Shown here piece by piece: positions 48,149 to 58,121 of a stretch of DNA of 64,000 nt; position 1 is the first letter of the stretch, and each line of letters begins with the position of its first letter. The notes beneath the pieces are model-generated. The model did no database searches. It had not been told where the DNA came from and worked only from the letters and a program-made list of their open reading frames with translations. Source of the DNA: Magnetospirillum fulvum MGU-K5. Its GTDB lineage: Bacteria > Pseudomonadota > Alphaproteobacteria > Rhodospirillales > Magnetospirillaceae. The translations under genes and the position numbers were made by a program. Location of the stretch: NCBI RefSeq assembly GCF_000442515.1, contig NZ_AQPH01000006.1, forward strand, positions 1 to 64,000. Reading direction: 5' to 3'.

Positions 48149-48898
48149 CTAATTCTTGGCGTGGGAGATTTGCAGTCCCTCCAGGCCGGGCAGGGCGGCC
48201 AGGGTGGTGGCCAGCCGGTCGATCGAAGGGATTCCGGTATGGCGGGACGAGGCCAGGAAGTGCCATTCCGTCCAGTCTGCCGCGATCTCGATCGACAGGG
48301 ATTCCGGGCTTAAGGCGAAGCCGTGGGCGGCGATCATCTGGTGCAGTTCGATCTCGGATAACGCCCCGGCCTTGGTGCAGCGCAGCCGCACCGCCAGTTC
48401 GTGATTCGACGGCAAGCGCCATTCGACTTGGCGCAACGCCAACATCCCCAGCGTGGCGAGCAGGGTCAGAATGAACGCGGTGGCGTAATAGCCGATGCCG
48501 ACGACGATCCCGATCGCCGAGGCGGTCCAGATCGAGGCGGCGGTGGTCAGGCCGCTGATGGTGAAGCCATCCTTCATGATGACTCCGGCGCACAGGAAGC
48601 CGATCCCGGTGACGATGCCCTGAATCACCCGGGTCGGATCGCCGACCAGGGCGTTGGTGACGCTGCCGCCATACCACGAGGCGGGATGGCCGACGACGAC
48701 GGTCAGCGCGGCCGAGGCCATGCAGACGAAGCCATAGGTGCGCATTCCCGCCGCGCGTCCGTTCCAGGTGCGCTCATAGCCGACCACCAGCCCCAGCAGC
48801 AGCGCGCCAAGGATGGTCAGGCAGGCCAGAACGTTGTCCTGCACCACGCGGTCGGACCAGTAAGCGACGGCAAGATCGGTCAGGCTCTGTGCGGTCAT
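48149..48898 (-). CDS. MgtC/SapB-family membrane protein
   Basis: This 249-aa protein has four or five N-terminal membrane helices and a soluble C-terminal ACT-like domain. The MgtC signature is clear: LLGLVVGYERTWNGRAAGMRTYGFV is present with VIQGIVTGIGFLCAGVIMKD and SGLTTAASIWTASAIGI. MgtC proteins inhibit F1Fo ATP synthase and help survival in low Mg2+ in pathogens. Here a general Mg2+ or ATP homeostasis role is inferred. Confidence 0.9.
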   Translation of the reverse strand: MTAQSLTDLAVAYWSDRVVQDNVLACLTILGALLLGLVVGYERTWNGRAAGMRTYGFVCMASAALTVVVGHPASWYGGSVTNALVGDPTRVIQGIVTGIGFLCAGVIMKDGFTISGLTTAASIWTASAIGIVVGIGYYATAFILTLLATLGMLALRQVEWRLPSNHELAVRLRCTKAGALSEIELHQMIAAHGFALSPESLSIEIAADWTEWHFLASSRHTGIPSIDRLATTLAALPGLEGLQISHAKN

Positions 48899-49030
48899 CC
48901 GTGGGGGTATCCTGGATAGGGGCAGGGTCCATTGTGCGATCAGGCGGCGGCGATATGAACTGATTTCGCCGCGCGTGTGCTATCCTGATGGTGGTGCAAC
49001 GCCGGAGAGGGCGACCGACGGGAGAGCGTG

Positions 49031-49339
49031 ATGACCGGATACCGCGTTTCTTTCATCCGTTCCTCGGGCTGGACCCGTCTGGGTCTGGCCGGGGCGGTGC
49101 TGTGCCTGTTCCTGACCCCAATGCTGTGGTCGTTCGGACTGTTCGGCGAGGGCGACGTGGCGCTGAAGCGGGCCATCGTCTTTGCCGTGTCGGGGGCGTG
49201 GCTGTTCGGGCTTGGTTTTTTCCTGGTCGGCTGGGCCTTGCAGGGTTTCGTCGTTCGGGTGCGGAGTTCCGAGGACGAGGACGAGCATCATTCCGCCGCC
49301 CGTCCCTCTGGGGCGCCGCCTGGACGCCGGGCTCCGTGA
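49031..49339 (+). CDS. Small two-helix membrane protein, unknown
   Basis: This is an approximately 102-aa protein with two hydrophobic segments (LGLAGAVLCLFLTPMLWSFG and IVFAVSGAWLFGLGFFLVGW) and a polar, acidic then Ser/Pro-rich tail. GGGAGAG lies 5-6 nt before a GTG-ATG start. I do not recognise a family. It lies alone, divergent from mgtC, ahead of the SDR-like gene. Confidence 0.5.
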   Translation: MTGYRVSFIRSSGWTRLGLAGAVLCLFLTPMLWSFGLFGEGDVALKRAIVFAVSGAWLFGLGFFLVGWALQGFVVRVRSSEDEDEHHSAARPSGAPPGRRAP

Positions 49340-49428
49340 TTTTCGAATTCGCTCAATTGACAAGAGGGTGGCCTTACCAAAAGGCGTATGCTGGTCGGAC
49401 GTCTCTCACCTGAAACGGGGTCCTGGCG

Positions 49429-50853
49429 ATGCATGCTTTGGTATTCGGTGCCTCGGGGTATGTCGGCTCCAATCTGGTTCCGGCGCTGCTGTCCGCCGGT
49501 CATGTCGTTCGCGCCGCCGCGCGTCGCCTTGATGCGATTGAGGCGCGGGAATGGCCCGGAGTCGAATGCGTCCAGGCCGACGCCCTGCGCCCCGACAGTC
49601 TGGCGGCGGCCTTGGCCGGGATTGATGTCGCCTATTACCTCGTTCATTCGATGGCGGCGGGGAGCGATTTTCCCGACATCGACCGCCGGGCCGCCCTTGC
49701 CTTTCGCGATGCGGCGGCAAAAGCGGGGGTGAAGCGGATCGTCTATCTCGGCGGGTTGCAGCCCAAGGGGGGCGGTTCGGCCCATCTGGCGTCGCGCTCG
49801 GAAACCGGCGATGTGCTGCGGGCCGGTTCGGTTCCGGTCACCGAAATCCGCGCCGGGATCATTATCGGCCCCGGATCGGCGGCGTTCGAGGTGATCCGCG
49901 ATCTGGTGTTCCATCTGCCCGCGATGGTGACGCCGAAATGGGTTCATTCCCGGTCACAGCCGATCGCGCTCGACGATATTCTGGCCTATCTGATCAAGCT
50001 GCCCGACTTTGCCCAGTCCGCCGGTCAAATCTATGATGCGGGCGGGCCCGAGATTTTGACCTACCAGGACATGATGCAGGTGTTCGGCGATCTGGTCGGC
50101 CGTCATCCGCTGATTGTCCCGGTTCCGTTTCTGACGCCGCGTCTGTCGTCTTACTGGCTGGCTCTGGTGACGTCGGTTCCCGCCAATATCGCCCGCGCCC
50201 TGATCGGGGGATTGGAACATGACGTGCTGGCCGACGATGCGGCGATCCGCGCCCTGATCCCGCTTCCGCTGAAAGCCTACCGCGACGCGGCCCAGGCGGC
50301 GCTGGATGCCGAACGGACGGCCAGCGAACCGCCCCGCTGGGTCGAAGGCTCGATGCGGCATCGGCAGAACCGCCCCGATTTCGCCTATTACGCCAAATTC
50401 TATCGGGCCGAGGCGACGACGACGGCCCCCGCCGACGCGGTCTGGGCCCAGATCACCCGGATCGGCGGCGACCACGGCTATTACTTTCTCGATGCGCTGT
50501 GGCAGGCGCGGGGGGCGGTGGATGGCCTGCTGGGAGGCGTCGGGATGCGCCGGGGGCGGCCATCGTCCGAGACGGTCGTGGTCGGCGATGTGATCGATTT
50601 CTGGCGGGTGATTACGGTGCAGCCGCTCAAGCGTCTGACCCTGCTGGCCGAAATGCGTCTGCCCGGATCGGCGACGCTCGATTTCGAGATCAGTCCGGCC
50701 GGGCCGGGTCGGGTTCTGATTACGGTGACGGCCTATTTCCATCCCGCCGGATCGTTGGGAATCACCTACTGGAATGCGCTGCTGCCCATCCACGCCGCGA
50801 TTTTCCATGGGCTGGTGCGCGAGATCGCCCGTCGGGCCGTTGCCTCCTCCTAA
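49429..50853 (+). CDS. NAD(P)-binding protein with DUF2867 domain
   Basis: This 474-aa protein has two domains. Residues 1-290 form an atypical SDR/NmrA-like Rossmann fold: the nucleotide motif VFGASGYVGSNLVPALL is followed by VAYYLVHSM and RIVYLGGLQPKG. Residues about 310-474 match the DUF2867 pattern (SRPBCC-like: FYRAEATTTAPADAVWAQI, FWRVITVQPLKRLTLLAEMR). Related fusions are annotated as NAD-dependent epimerase-like proteins of unknown substrate. It is probably monocistronic. Confidence 0.82.
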   Translation: MHALVFGASGYVGSNLVPALLSAGHVVRAAARRLDAIEAREWPGVECVQADALRPDSLAAALAGIDVAYYLVHSMAAGSDFPDIDRRAALAFRDAAAKAGVKRIVYLGGLQPKGGGSAHLASRSETGDVLRAGSVPVTEIRAGIIIGPGSAAFEVIRDLVFHLPAMVTPKWVHSRSQPIALDDILAYLIKLPDFAQSAGQIYDAGGPEILTYQDMMQVFGDLVGRHPLIVPVPFLTPRLSSYWLALVTSVPANIARALIGGLEHDVLADDAAIRALIPLPLKAYRDAAQAALDAERTASEPPRWVEGSMRHRQNRPDFAYYAKFYRAEATTTAPADAVWAQITRIGGDHGYYFLDALWQARGAVDGLLGGVGMRRGRPSSETVVVGDVIDFWRVITVQPLKRLTLLAEMRLPGSATLDFEISPAGPGRVLITVTAYFHPAGSLGITYWNALLPIHAAIFHGLVREIARRAVASS

Positions 50854-51148
50854 AATCCCGGCCAAGCCGAAACGGGACGAATATTAGGGAGAACGCAGGT
50901 CGGACGCGCTCGGATTGAAAATACAGAATATCCCTGAGCCGGTCTACTTCGTCGCATCATGGCGGAGCGAAGCCCGGCCGTGGTCCGTAAGAATTTGTGT
51001 TCGGCATATCTTTCCCCTCTTTGCAGCGGCGCAGGTTGTGCGTTACCCTTCTGACGGGTGGCGGACGTTCCAAAACAATCAGGATCGTCCGCAAGCCCCA
51101 AAACTAAAAAAAGACCGGTAGGCACGATACGTCGAGGAGAGATAGCCG
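50854..51148 (+). promoter_or_regulatory. Intergenic region upstream of hupSL
   Basis: These 295 bp hold no gene I can support. As the only sizeable gap before the 13-kb hydrogenase cluster, it should hold the hup promoter. A purine-rich site (GAGGAGAGA, about 51134-51142) serves hupS. I searched for a sigma-54 -24/-12 pair and an FNR box (TTGAT-N4-ATCAA) and found no convincing match. Confidence 0.45.
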
Positions 51149-52269
51149 ATGAGCGCTCAGATCGAGACGTTCTACGAGTTGATCCGTCGTCAGGGGATTA
51201 CCCGCCGAAGCTTCGTCAAATTTTGCAGTCTGACCGCCGCCAGCCTTGGCCTTGGTCCGACCGGCGGCGCTGCGGTGGCTCAGGCGCTGGAGACCAAGCC
51301 CCGCATTCCGATCATCTGGATGCACGGGCTGGAATGCACCTGCTGCACCGAAAGCTTTATCCGCTCCGCCCATCCGCTGGCGAAGGATGTCGTGCTGTCG
51401 ATGATCTCGCTCGACTACAACGACACGATCATGGCCGCCGCCGGTCATCAGGCCGAGGCGATCCTTCAGGAAACGCGGCAGAAGTATAAAGGTCAGTACA
51501 TCCTGGCCGTCGAGGGCAACCCGCCTTGAACGAAGACGGGATGTACTGCATCGACGGCGGCCGTCCCTTCGTCGAACGGCTGACCGAGATGGCCAGCGAC
51601 GCGATGGCGGTGGTGGCCTGGGGCGCCTGCGCCTCGTGGGGCTGCGTCCAGGCGGCCAAGCCCAATCCCACCCATGCGGTGCCGATCGACAAGGTGATCC
51701 GCAACAAGCCGATCGTCAAAGTGCCCGGCTGTCCCCCGATTGCCGAGGTGATGACCGGCGTCATCACCTATGTGACGATGTTCGGCCGTCTGCCCGATCT
51801 CGACCGCCAGGGGCGGCCGAAGATGTTCTATTCCCAGCGCATCCACGACAAATGTTACCGCCGTCCCCATTTCGACGCCGGGCAGTTCGTCGAGGAATGG
51901 GACGACGAGGGCGCGCGCAAGGGCTTCTGCCTCTACAAGATGGGGTGTAAGGGGCCGACCACCTATAACGCCTGCTCGACGACACGGTGGAACGGCGGCG
52001 TGTCGTTCCCGATCCAGTCGGGGCATGGGTGCATCGGGTGTTCCGAGGACGGGTTCTGGGACAAGGGGTCGTTCTACGACCGCCTGACCGGGATCAACGC
52101 GTTCGGGATCGAGCGCAATGCCGACCAGATCGGTCTGGCCGCCGCCGGGATTGTCGTCGCGGGCATCGCCGTCCATGCCGGTATCACCGCCGTCCGTCAG
52201 CTGACCACCAAGCCCAAGGACACCATCAAAACAATCGCGTCCGAACCGACCGATAAGAACGCCGGCTGA
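51149..52269 (+). CDS. hupS: Uptake [NiFe]-hydrogenase small subunit HupS (frameshifted)
   Basis: HupS carries the Fe-S clusters that pass electrons from HupL to cytochrome b. A Tat signal (ITRRSFVKF, residues 17-25) targets the folded heterodimer to the periplasm, and a C-terminal membrane anchor lies near [19 protein letters not shown]. Cluster ligands appear in [24 protein letters not shown] and [11 protein letters not shown]. The frame stops at 51527-51529 inside EGNPP; adding one C at 51524-51525 restores NPPLNEDGM and a 373-aa protein. Error is more likely than true loss, since the rest is intact. Confidence 0.95.
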
Positions 52270-52286
52270 CAGGGGGATACATCGTC

Positions 52287-54077
52287 ATGGGCGCCCAGAC
52301 ACCGAATGGCTTTTCCCTCGACGCGTCCGGCAAGCGGATCGTCGTCGATCCCGTGACCCGCATCGAGGGCCATCTGCGCGTTGAAGTGAATGTCGACGAG
52401 CACAACGTTATCCGCAATGCCGTCTCGACCGGGACGATGTGGCGGGGCATCGAAGTCATCCTGAAAGGACGCGATCCGCGCGACGCCTGGGCCTTCACCG
52501 AACGGATTTGCGGCGTGTGCACCGGCACCCATGCTTTGACCTCGGTGCGGGCGGTGGAAAACGCGCTGGGGATCAGCATCCCGGAAAACGCCAACACCAT
52601 CCGCAACCTGATGCAACTGGCCCTTCAGGTCCACGACCATCTGGTGCATTTCTATCACCTCCACGCCCTTGACTGGGTCGATGTCGTCTCGGCATTGAAA
52701 GCCGATCCCAAGGCGACCTCGATTCTGGCGCAATCGATCTCGCGCTGGCCGATGTCGTCGCCCGGCTATTTCAAGGATCTTCAGACCCGGTTGGCCAAGT
52801 TCGTCGAATCCGGCCAGCTTGGCCCGTTCAAGAACGGCTATTGGGGGCATCCCGCCTACAAGCTGCCGCCCGAGGCCAATCTGCTGGCGGTCGCCCACTA
52901 TCTCGAAGCGCTCGATTTCCAGAAAGAGATCGTCAAGATCCACACGATCTATGGCGGCAAGAACCCGCATCCCAACTGGCTGGTTGGCGGCGTGCCCTGT
53001 TCGATCAATGTCGATGGGACCGGGGCGGTCGGCGCGATCAATATCGAACGGCTCAATCTGGTGTCGTCGGTGATCGACCGTACGCTGGAGTTCGTCGAGC
53101 AGGTCTATCTGCCCGATGTCGTCGCGATCGCCGGGTTCTACAAGGATTGGCTCTATGGCGGCGGGCTGTCGTCGAAATCGGTGATGTCCTATGGCGACAT
53201 TCCCGAATATGCCAACGATTACACGGATAAAAGCCTGCTGTTGCCGCGCGGCGTGATCCTGAACGGCAATCTGAAGGAAATCCACGAAATCGACCTCAAT
53301 GCGCCGGATCAGGTCCAGGAATTTGTCGCCCATTCCTGGTACAAATATCCGGACGAAACGGTCGGCCTGCATCCCTATGACGGGGTGACCGAGCCCAATT
53401 ACCAGCTTGGCCCCAAATCCAAGGGCAGCAAGACCGACATCCAGTCTCTGGACGAATCCGCGAAATATTCCTGGATCAAATCGCCGCGCTGGAAGGGCAA
53501 CGCCGTCGAGGTCGGCCCGCTGGCCCGCTACATCATTGGCTATGCCCAGGGCAAAGCGGAGTTCAAGGACCCGACCGACAAGCTGCTGACCGATCTCGGC
53601 CTGCCGCTGACGGCGCTGTTCTCGACGTTGGGCCGTACCGCCGCCCGCGCGCTGGAATGCCAGTGGGCCGCGCAGAAGATGCGCTATTTCCAGGACAAGC
53701 TGCTCGGCAGCATCAAGGCGGGCAATCTGGCCACCGCCAATGTCGAGAAGTGGGACCCGGCCACCTGGCCCAAGGAGACCAGGGGCGTCGGCTTTACCGA
53801 GGCGCCGCGCGGTGCGCTCGGCCACTGGATCCGGATCAAGGATGCCAAGATCGACAATTACCAGTGCGTCGTTCCCACCACCTGGAACGGCAGCCCGCGC
53901 GATCCCAAGGGCAATATCGGTGCGTTCGAGGCCTCGTTGCTCGACACCCCGGTCGCCGATCCGAACCAGCCGCTGGAGATCATCCGCACGCTGCATTCCT
54001 TCGATCCCTGCCTCGCCTGCTCGACCCACGTGATGAGCCCGGACGGACAGGAAATGGCCAAGGTCACCGTGCGCTGA
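52287..54077 (+). CDS. hupL: Uptake [NiFe]-hydrogenase large subunit HupL
   Basis: HupL holds the Ni-Fe(CN)2CO active site and oxidises H2 at the periplasmic face. The product is 596 aa. The L1 motif [12 protein letters not shown] and the L2 motif [10 protein letters not shown] supply the four nickel-binding cysteines. The 15-residue tail after STH ([15 protein letters not shown]) is the extension removed by the protease HupD. The gene lies 17 bp after hupS, and the heterodimer is exported on the HupS Tat signal. Confidence 0.97.
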   Translation: MGAQTPNGFSLDASGKRIVVDPVTRIEGHLRVEVNVDEHNVIRNAVSTGTMWRGIEVILKGRDPRDAWAFTERICGVCTGTHALTSVRAVENALGISIPENANTIRNLMQLALQVHDHLVHFYHLHALDWVDVVSALKADPKATSILAQSISRWPMSSPGYFKDLQTRLAKFVESGQLGPFKNGYWGHPAYKLPPEANLLAVAHYLEALDFQKEIVKIHTIYGGKNPHPNWLVGGVPCSINVDGTGAVGAINIERLNLVSSVIDRTLEFVEQVYLPDVVAIAGFYKDWLYGGGLSSKSVMSYGDIPEYANDYTDKSLLLPRGVILNGNLKEIHEIDLNAPDQVQEFVAHSWYKYPDETVGLHPYDGVTEPNYQLGPKSKGSKTDIQSLDESAKYSWIKSPRWKGNAVEVGPLARYIIGYAQGKAEFKDPTDKLLTDLGLPLTALFSTLGRTAARALECQWAAQKMRYFQDKLLGSIKAGNLATANVEKWDPATWPKETRGVGFTEAPRGALGHWIRIKDAKIDNYQCVVPTTWNGSPRDPKGNIGAFEASLLDTPVADPNQPLEIIRTLHSFDPCLACSTHVMSPDGQEMAKVTVR

Positions 54078-54142
54078 GGCGCCACGGTGACCCCGTACCA
54101 TCGACTGTCACGACATGAACCCAAGTCGGAAGGGGAAAGGCC

Positions 54143-54868
54143 ATGCCGGAACTCACCAAACTCCAGGGGGCGATCGACAGCCAGGGCGAGCGCGCCGTCA
54201 GCCGCCAAACCGTCTATGTCTATGAGACGGCGGTTCGGCTGTGGCACTGGATCAACGCACTGGCGATCACCGTTCTGGGCATCACCGGATATCTGATCGG
54301 CTCGCCGCCGCCGTCGGTGCCGGGCGAGGCCAGCGCCTATTATCTGATGGGCTATATCCGTTTCGCTCACTTCTCCGCCGGATACATTCTCGCGATCGGG
54401 TTTTTGTTCCGGCTGTATTGGGCCTTTGTCGGCAACCGCTATTCCAAACAGATTTTCGTTCCGCCGGTGTGGAACAAGCTGTGGCGGTGGGGGCTGGTCT
54501 ATGAGCTGAAATGGTATCTGTTCCTGGTCAAGGACCCGAAAAAGTATATCGGGCACAATCCGTTAGGCCATGCCGCGATGTCGAGTTTCGTTGTCGTGCT
54601 GATCTTCATGATCTGCTCGGGCTTTGCGCTGTATTCGCAAGGGGCGGGCAACGATAGCTGGCAGTTCGCGTTGTTCGGCTGGATGTTCAGCATCTGGCCC
54701 AACGCCCAGGACGTCCACACCTGGCACCATCTCGGGATGTGGTCGATCGTGATCTTTGCGATCATTCACGTCTATGCAGCCGTGCGCGAAGACATCTTGT
54801 CGCGTCAGAGCACGATCTCGTCGATCGTCTCGGGCGAGCGCGTGTTCCGCGACGATTTCCGGAACTAA
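54143..54868 (+). CDS. hupC: Hydrogenase cytochrome b subunit HupC
   Basis: HupC is the membrane di-heme cytochrome b that takes electrons from HupSL and reduces quinone. The product is 241 aa with four membrane helices. Conserved histidines lie in VRLWHWINALAI, YIRFAHFSAGYIL, HTWHHLGMWSIVIFAIIHV and near the loops. The N-terminal VYVYETAVRLWHW is typical. The gene follows hupL by 65 bp and has an AAGGGGAAAGG ribosome site. Confidence 0.95.
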   Translation: MPELTKLQGAIDSQGERAVSRQTVYVYETAVRLWHWINALAITVLGITGYLIGSPPPSVPGEASAYYLMGYIRFAHFSAGYILAIGFLFRLYWAFVGNRYSKQIFVPPVWNKLWRWGLVYELKWYLFLVKDPKKYIGHNPLGHAAMSSFVVVLIFMICSGFALYSQGAGNDSWQFALFGWMFSIWPNAQDVHTWHHLGMWSIVIFAIIHVYAAVREDILSRQSTISSIVSGERVFRDDFRN

Positions 54869-54872
54869 AGCG

Positions 54873-55457
54873 GTGGAGACGACGATTCAGACGGCCGATG
54901 CCAGGATTCTGGTTCTTGGCATCGGCAATATCTTGTGGGCTGACGAAGGGTTCGGGGTGCGGGCGGTGGAGGAATTTCACCGCCGCTATCTCCTGCCCCC
55001 GTCTGTCACCGTGCTCGATGGTGGGACTCAGGGGCTGTACCTCGTCCAGTTCGTCCGCGAGGCCGACCAGCTTCTGGTGTTCGACGCGATCGATTACGGG
55101 CTTGAGCCCGGCACGGTCAAAATCGTCCGCGATGACGAGGTGCCGAAATTCACCGGCGCGAAAAAGATGAGCCTGCACCAGACCGGGTTTCAGGAGGTGT
55201 TGAGCGCAGCCGATCTGCTCGGCTCGTACCCGCGCCATCTGGCCCTGGTCGGCTGCCAGCCGCTCGATCTTGAAGATTGGGGTGGGCCGTTGACGTCTCC
55301 GGTGCGGGCGGCGCTGGAACCTGCGCTGGAGGCGGCGGTACAGATTCTGGCCGAATGGGGCATCGTCGCCACCCCGCGTCCAGAGGGGGACGAGGGCGTG
55401 GGGCTGCTATCCCACGATATCGATTCGATCAGCTTCGAACGCCGCGCCGGGGAGTAA
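54873..55457 (+). CDS. hupD: Hydrogenase maturation endopeptidase HupD
   Basis: HupD removes the C-terminal tail of HupL after nickel insertion. The product is 194 aa. The M52/HybD motif ILVLGIGNILWADEGFGVRA holds the first Ni-sensing acidic residue, DAIDYGLEPGT the second, and ALVGCQPLDLEDWGG follows. GTG 54873 is used as start, 4 nt after the hupC stop. The frame is open further upstream but overlaps hupC. Confidence 0.93.
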   Translation: METTIQTADARILVLGIGNILWADEGFGVRAVEEFHRRYLLPPSVTVLDGGTQGLYLVQFVREADQLLVFDAIDYGLEPGTVKIVRDDEVPKFTGAKKMSLHQTGFQEVLSAADLLGSYPRHLALVGCQPLDLEDWGGPLTSPVRAALEPALEAAVQILAEWGIVATPRPEGDEGVGLLSHDIDSISFERRAGE

Positions 55458-55462
55458 CGGGA

Positions 55463-55765
55463 ATGTGTATCGGGCTGCCGATGCGGGTGGTGAGCGGCGA
55501 TGACTTTTTTGCCGAATGTGACCGCCGGGGGGCATCCGAGCGGGTTTCGCTGATGCTGGTCGGGCCGCAACCGCCCGGCACGGCGCTGCTGGTCCATCTC
55601 GGCTCCGCCGTGCGGGTGCTCGACGACGACGAGGCGCGGCTGATCGACGACGCCCTGGACGGAGTCGCCGCCGCCGCCGAGGGGCGGCCGTTCGATCATC
55701 TGTTCGCCGATCTGATCGACCGCGAGCCGCAACTGCCCGACTTCCTGCGTCCCGAGACGGTTTAA
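55463..55765 (+). CDS. hupF: HypC/HupF-family hydrogenase chaperone
   Basis: This small HypC-like chaperone is 100 aa long. The N-terminus MCIGLPMRVVSG keeps the essential Cys2 of the family. In rhizobia HupF protects HupL from oxygen during symbiotic or microaerobic expression. Its position right after hupD is the standard place of hupF and separates it from hypC at 61808. A weak GGGG-type site precedes ATG 55463. Confidence 0.88.
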   Translation: MCIGLPMRVVSGDDFFAECDRRGASERVSLMLVGPQPPGTALLVHLGSAVRVLDDDEARLIDDALDGVAAAAEGRPFDHLFADLIDREPQLPDFLRPETV

Positions 55766-55798
55766 GACTCCCCAAAAACGATCCTGGAGAAAACATTG

Positions 55799-56605
55799 AT
55801 GGTGCTGGATCGGTTGGACGAACGGGCGGATGAACGCGCCCCATCCCTGGCGTTTCTGTCCGGGGCCGGAGCCGAAGAGGCGGTGGCGCGGTGCCCTCGC
55901 GTTGCCGCTCTGCTGCCCCGTTTGGCCGAGGCGCTCGCGGCGCGGGGGGCGGGGGAGGCCGATCATCGTTTCGATCTGGCCGGGCTGGACGAATTGGAAC
56001 TGACCCTGATCGCCGACGTGTTGGGCGAGGGCGAGGTCTCGGCCATCGTTACCTTGCCCGACGGACTGGTCGTCCAGGTCGAGGAATCTGTGATGGCCGG
56101 GTTGTGGCGGGTGCGGATCGTCGCCGCCGATGGGCGGATCGTCGCCGACAGTCTGGATGTCGCGGCGATCCCGGAAACGGTGCGGGGCGCCGCTTTGATG
56201 CTGACCCGCCCCGATATCCGGCTGGAAGCGCCGCCCAAGGGGCTGGCCACCGCCGCCGTGCTGATCGCCGAATTGCGGGCCCATCTCGAATCCTGGCGGT
56301 CGGGTCAGCCCAACCGGGTCGTCACGATTTCGCATCTGCCGGTCCCGCAGGAGGACATGACCTTTCTGCAAGAGCGGCTGGGTACCGGCCCGGTGCAGAT
56401 TTTGTCGCGCGGCTATGCCCGCTGCCGGGTGGTCTCGACCGCGACCCGCCATGTCTGGTCGGTGCAATATCTCGATCCCAACGGCGCGGTGATGCTCGAT
56501 ACGCTGGAGGTCGGCGACGTCCCGGCGGCGGCGGCGGCCACTGACGAGGATATCCGCGATTCCGCCCTTCGGGTGGCCGAGATCGAGCGGACCTATTTCA
56601 CATGA
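55799..56605 (+). CDS. hupH: Hydrogenase expression/formation protein HupH
   Basis: HupH (HyaF-like) is a cytosolic accessory protein needed for processing of HupL or HupS. The product is 268 aa. Conserved parts include LTLIADVLGEGEVSAIV, VQVEESVMAGLWRVRI and the C-terminal WSVQYLDPNGAVMLDTLEVG. ATG 55799 is preceded by TGGAGAAAAC; TTG 55796 is an alternative. hupG is absent between hupF and this gene. The stop overlaps the hupJ start. Confidence 0.87.
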   Translation: MVLDRLDERADERAPSLAFLSGAGAEEAVARCPRVAALLPRLAEALAARGAGEADHRFDLAGLDELELTLIADVLGEGEVSAIVTLPDGLVVQVEESVMAGLWRVRIVAADGRIVADSLDVAAIPETVRGAALMLTRPDIRLEAPPKGLATAAVLIAELRAHLESWRSGQPNRVVTISHLPVPQEDMTFLQERLGTGPVQILSRGYARCRVVSTATRHVWSVQYLDPNGAVMLDTLEVGDVPAAAAATDEDIRDSALRVAEIERTYFT

Positions 56606-57087
56606 CCGATCCGGTGCGGGAGGTGGCCGAGCGGCTGGGCACGCTCTATCGCGCGATCGATACGCGGGCGATGCGGGGCTTGCCGATCCACAATCCGCGT
56701 CTAGAGGTCCAGACGGTCGGCTTTCGTCCCTATCGGGGCTGGGCGTTGGGCGCCCTGGTGACCCCGTGGTTCATGAATCTGGTACTGGCCGAAATCGCCG
56801 ACGGCCCGCCCTTGCCCTTGGCCGGATCGGGCGAGTCCCATGGCCTTGATCTGCCGGTTGGGTCGCTTGAGTTCGTTGTTGGTGACGTCGAGGGATTCGG
56901 GCGGCTGGATTCGCTGTCGCTGTTCTCGCCGATGGCCTCGTTCGACGATCCGGCGGTGACGAGGATGACCGCGGCGGCGGCGGTCGATGCGCTGTTCGCG
57001 CCGGTGCCGTCGGCTCCCGCCGCAGCCCTGGCCACGCCGCGCAATCGCCGTGACCTTCTGTTCGGGCGGGGGGCCGCTCCATCGTGA
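56602..57087 (+). CDS. hupJ: [NiFe]-hydrogenase assembly chaperone HupJ (HybE family)
   Basis: This HybE/HupJ-family chaperone is 161 aa long. Residues 37-125 carry the family core: VQTVGFRPYRGWALGALVTP, WFMNLVL, and GSLEFVVGDVEGFGRLDSLS. It probably guards the large or small subunit before export. The rubredoxin gene hupI, which usually precedes hupJ, is absent. It overlaps both hupH and hupK by four bases. Confidence 0.87.
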   Translation: MTDPVREVAERLGTLYRAIDTRAMRGLPIHNPRLEVQTVGFRPYRGWALGALVTPWFMNLVLAEIADGPPLPLAGSGESHGLDLPVGSLEFVVGDVEGFGRLDSLSLFSPMASFDDPAVTRMTAAAAVDALFAPVPSAPAAALATPRNRRDLLFGRGAAPS

Positions 57088-58121
57088 CCGCGCCGTTTTT
57101 CCCCGGTTGTGTCCGTATCGCCGCCACCCTGGCTGACGGAGCCATCGTTTCCGCCAGCATCGCCTGCGAGCGCCCGCAAGGGCTGGGGGCCGTGTTCGCT
57201 CGCCATTCGCCCGATCAGATTCCCGATCTGGTCGGCCGTCTCCATGCCTTGTGCGCGGTGTCGCAATCGCTGGCGTCACGGTCAGCGCTGATCGCGGCGG
57301 GGCGGGGATCGATCCGGCCCTGCCTGCTGTCGCGACGCGCCGTCTGCCGCCGAACGGCTGGTCGAATTGCTGCGCGCGACCGCGATCGGCTTTGCCGACG
57401 TGGTGACGCCCGATCCGGAAGAAAGCCGGGCGCTGCGTCAGGTCCTCGCCGCCGGAGCCGCCTGTCTGGCCGGAGACGCAGGCGGAGATGAGGGGGGGCG
57501 ATCGCGGCGGGGTTGGAGCGGTTGGGCGTGGCCGCAATGCCGCCGCCGCAAAGCTGGGCGGCCCGCATTGTTGCCCGCGCCGCCGAGATCATCGTGTCCG
57601 AGGAAGATTCGGTCGATCCGCTGGGCCCTGCCGACGATCAGGCGGTGATCGCCGCACTGCATCAGGGGGGCGATGCGTTCGTGGCGCGGCCCGCTCTGCC
57701 CGGACGGCGGGTGCAGACCGGCCCGGTCGCCCGCTCGGTTCTGGCCGGACGCCCGATCCGCTCACCGCTCGCTGCCCGCTATGCCGAGATCGCTCAGGCG
57801 GCGCGGCTGTTGGCCGGGGAGGAGGGGGCCGAGGCTCCCTGGCTGCGGTCGGAGCCGGTTGCCCCCGGGATCGGCTTTGCCGCCGTCGAAAGCCCGCGCG
57901 GACGGCTGCATCATCTGGTCAGCCTGGATGGCAAGGGCGGGCTGGCCCGTTATCTGATCCTGGCGCCGACCGAATGGACCTTTGCCCCCGCCGGTCCGTT
58001 TGCCGCCGCGTTGACCCGGTTGCATCCGCTGACCAGCGTTCCGGTCGAGCGCAGCATCGCCCGGCTGGCCGCTCTTTTCGACCCTTGCGTTGCCTGCGAG
58101 ATCGAGGTGAGCCATGCATGA
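57084..58121 (+). CDS. hupK: Hydrogenase accessory protein HupK (three frameshifts)
   Basis: HupK is a HupL-like scaffold protein thought to help assemble the active-site cofactor. Homology runs across three reading frames. Adding one base in the G run at 57299-57302, one near 57345-57351, and one in the seven-G run at 57492-57498 gives a continuous protein of about 346 aa. Restored junctions read ALIAAGAGIDPALPAVATR, AERLVELLRATAIGFAD and GAIAAGLERLGVAAM. The C-terminus FDPCVACEIEV echoes the HupL L2 motif. GTG 57084 overlaps the hupJ stop. Three same-type losses in one gene point to base-calling errors, though decay is possible. Confidence 0.85.

Noticed and set aside
49357-49395. TTGACA and TATGCT as a promoter for the SDR/DUF2867 gene
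   Set aside because: The spacing is about 24 bp, too long for a sigma-70 promoter.
50854-51148. Sigma-54 promoter upstream of hupS
   Set aside because: A TGGC-like element near 50970 has the wrong spacing to the next GC, and no proper -24/-12 pair was found.
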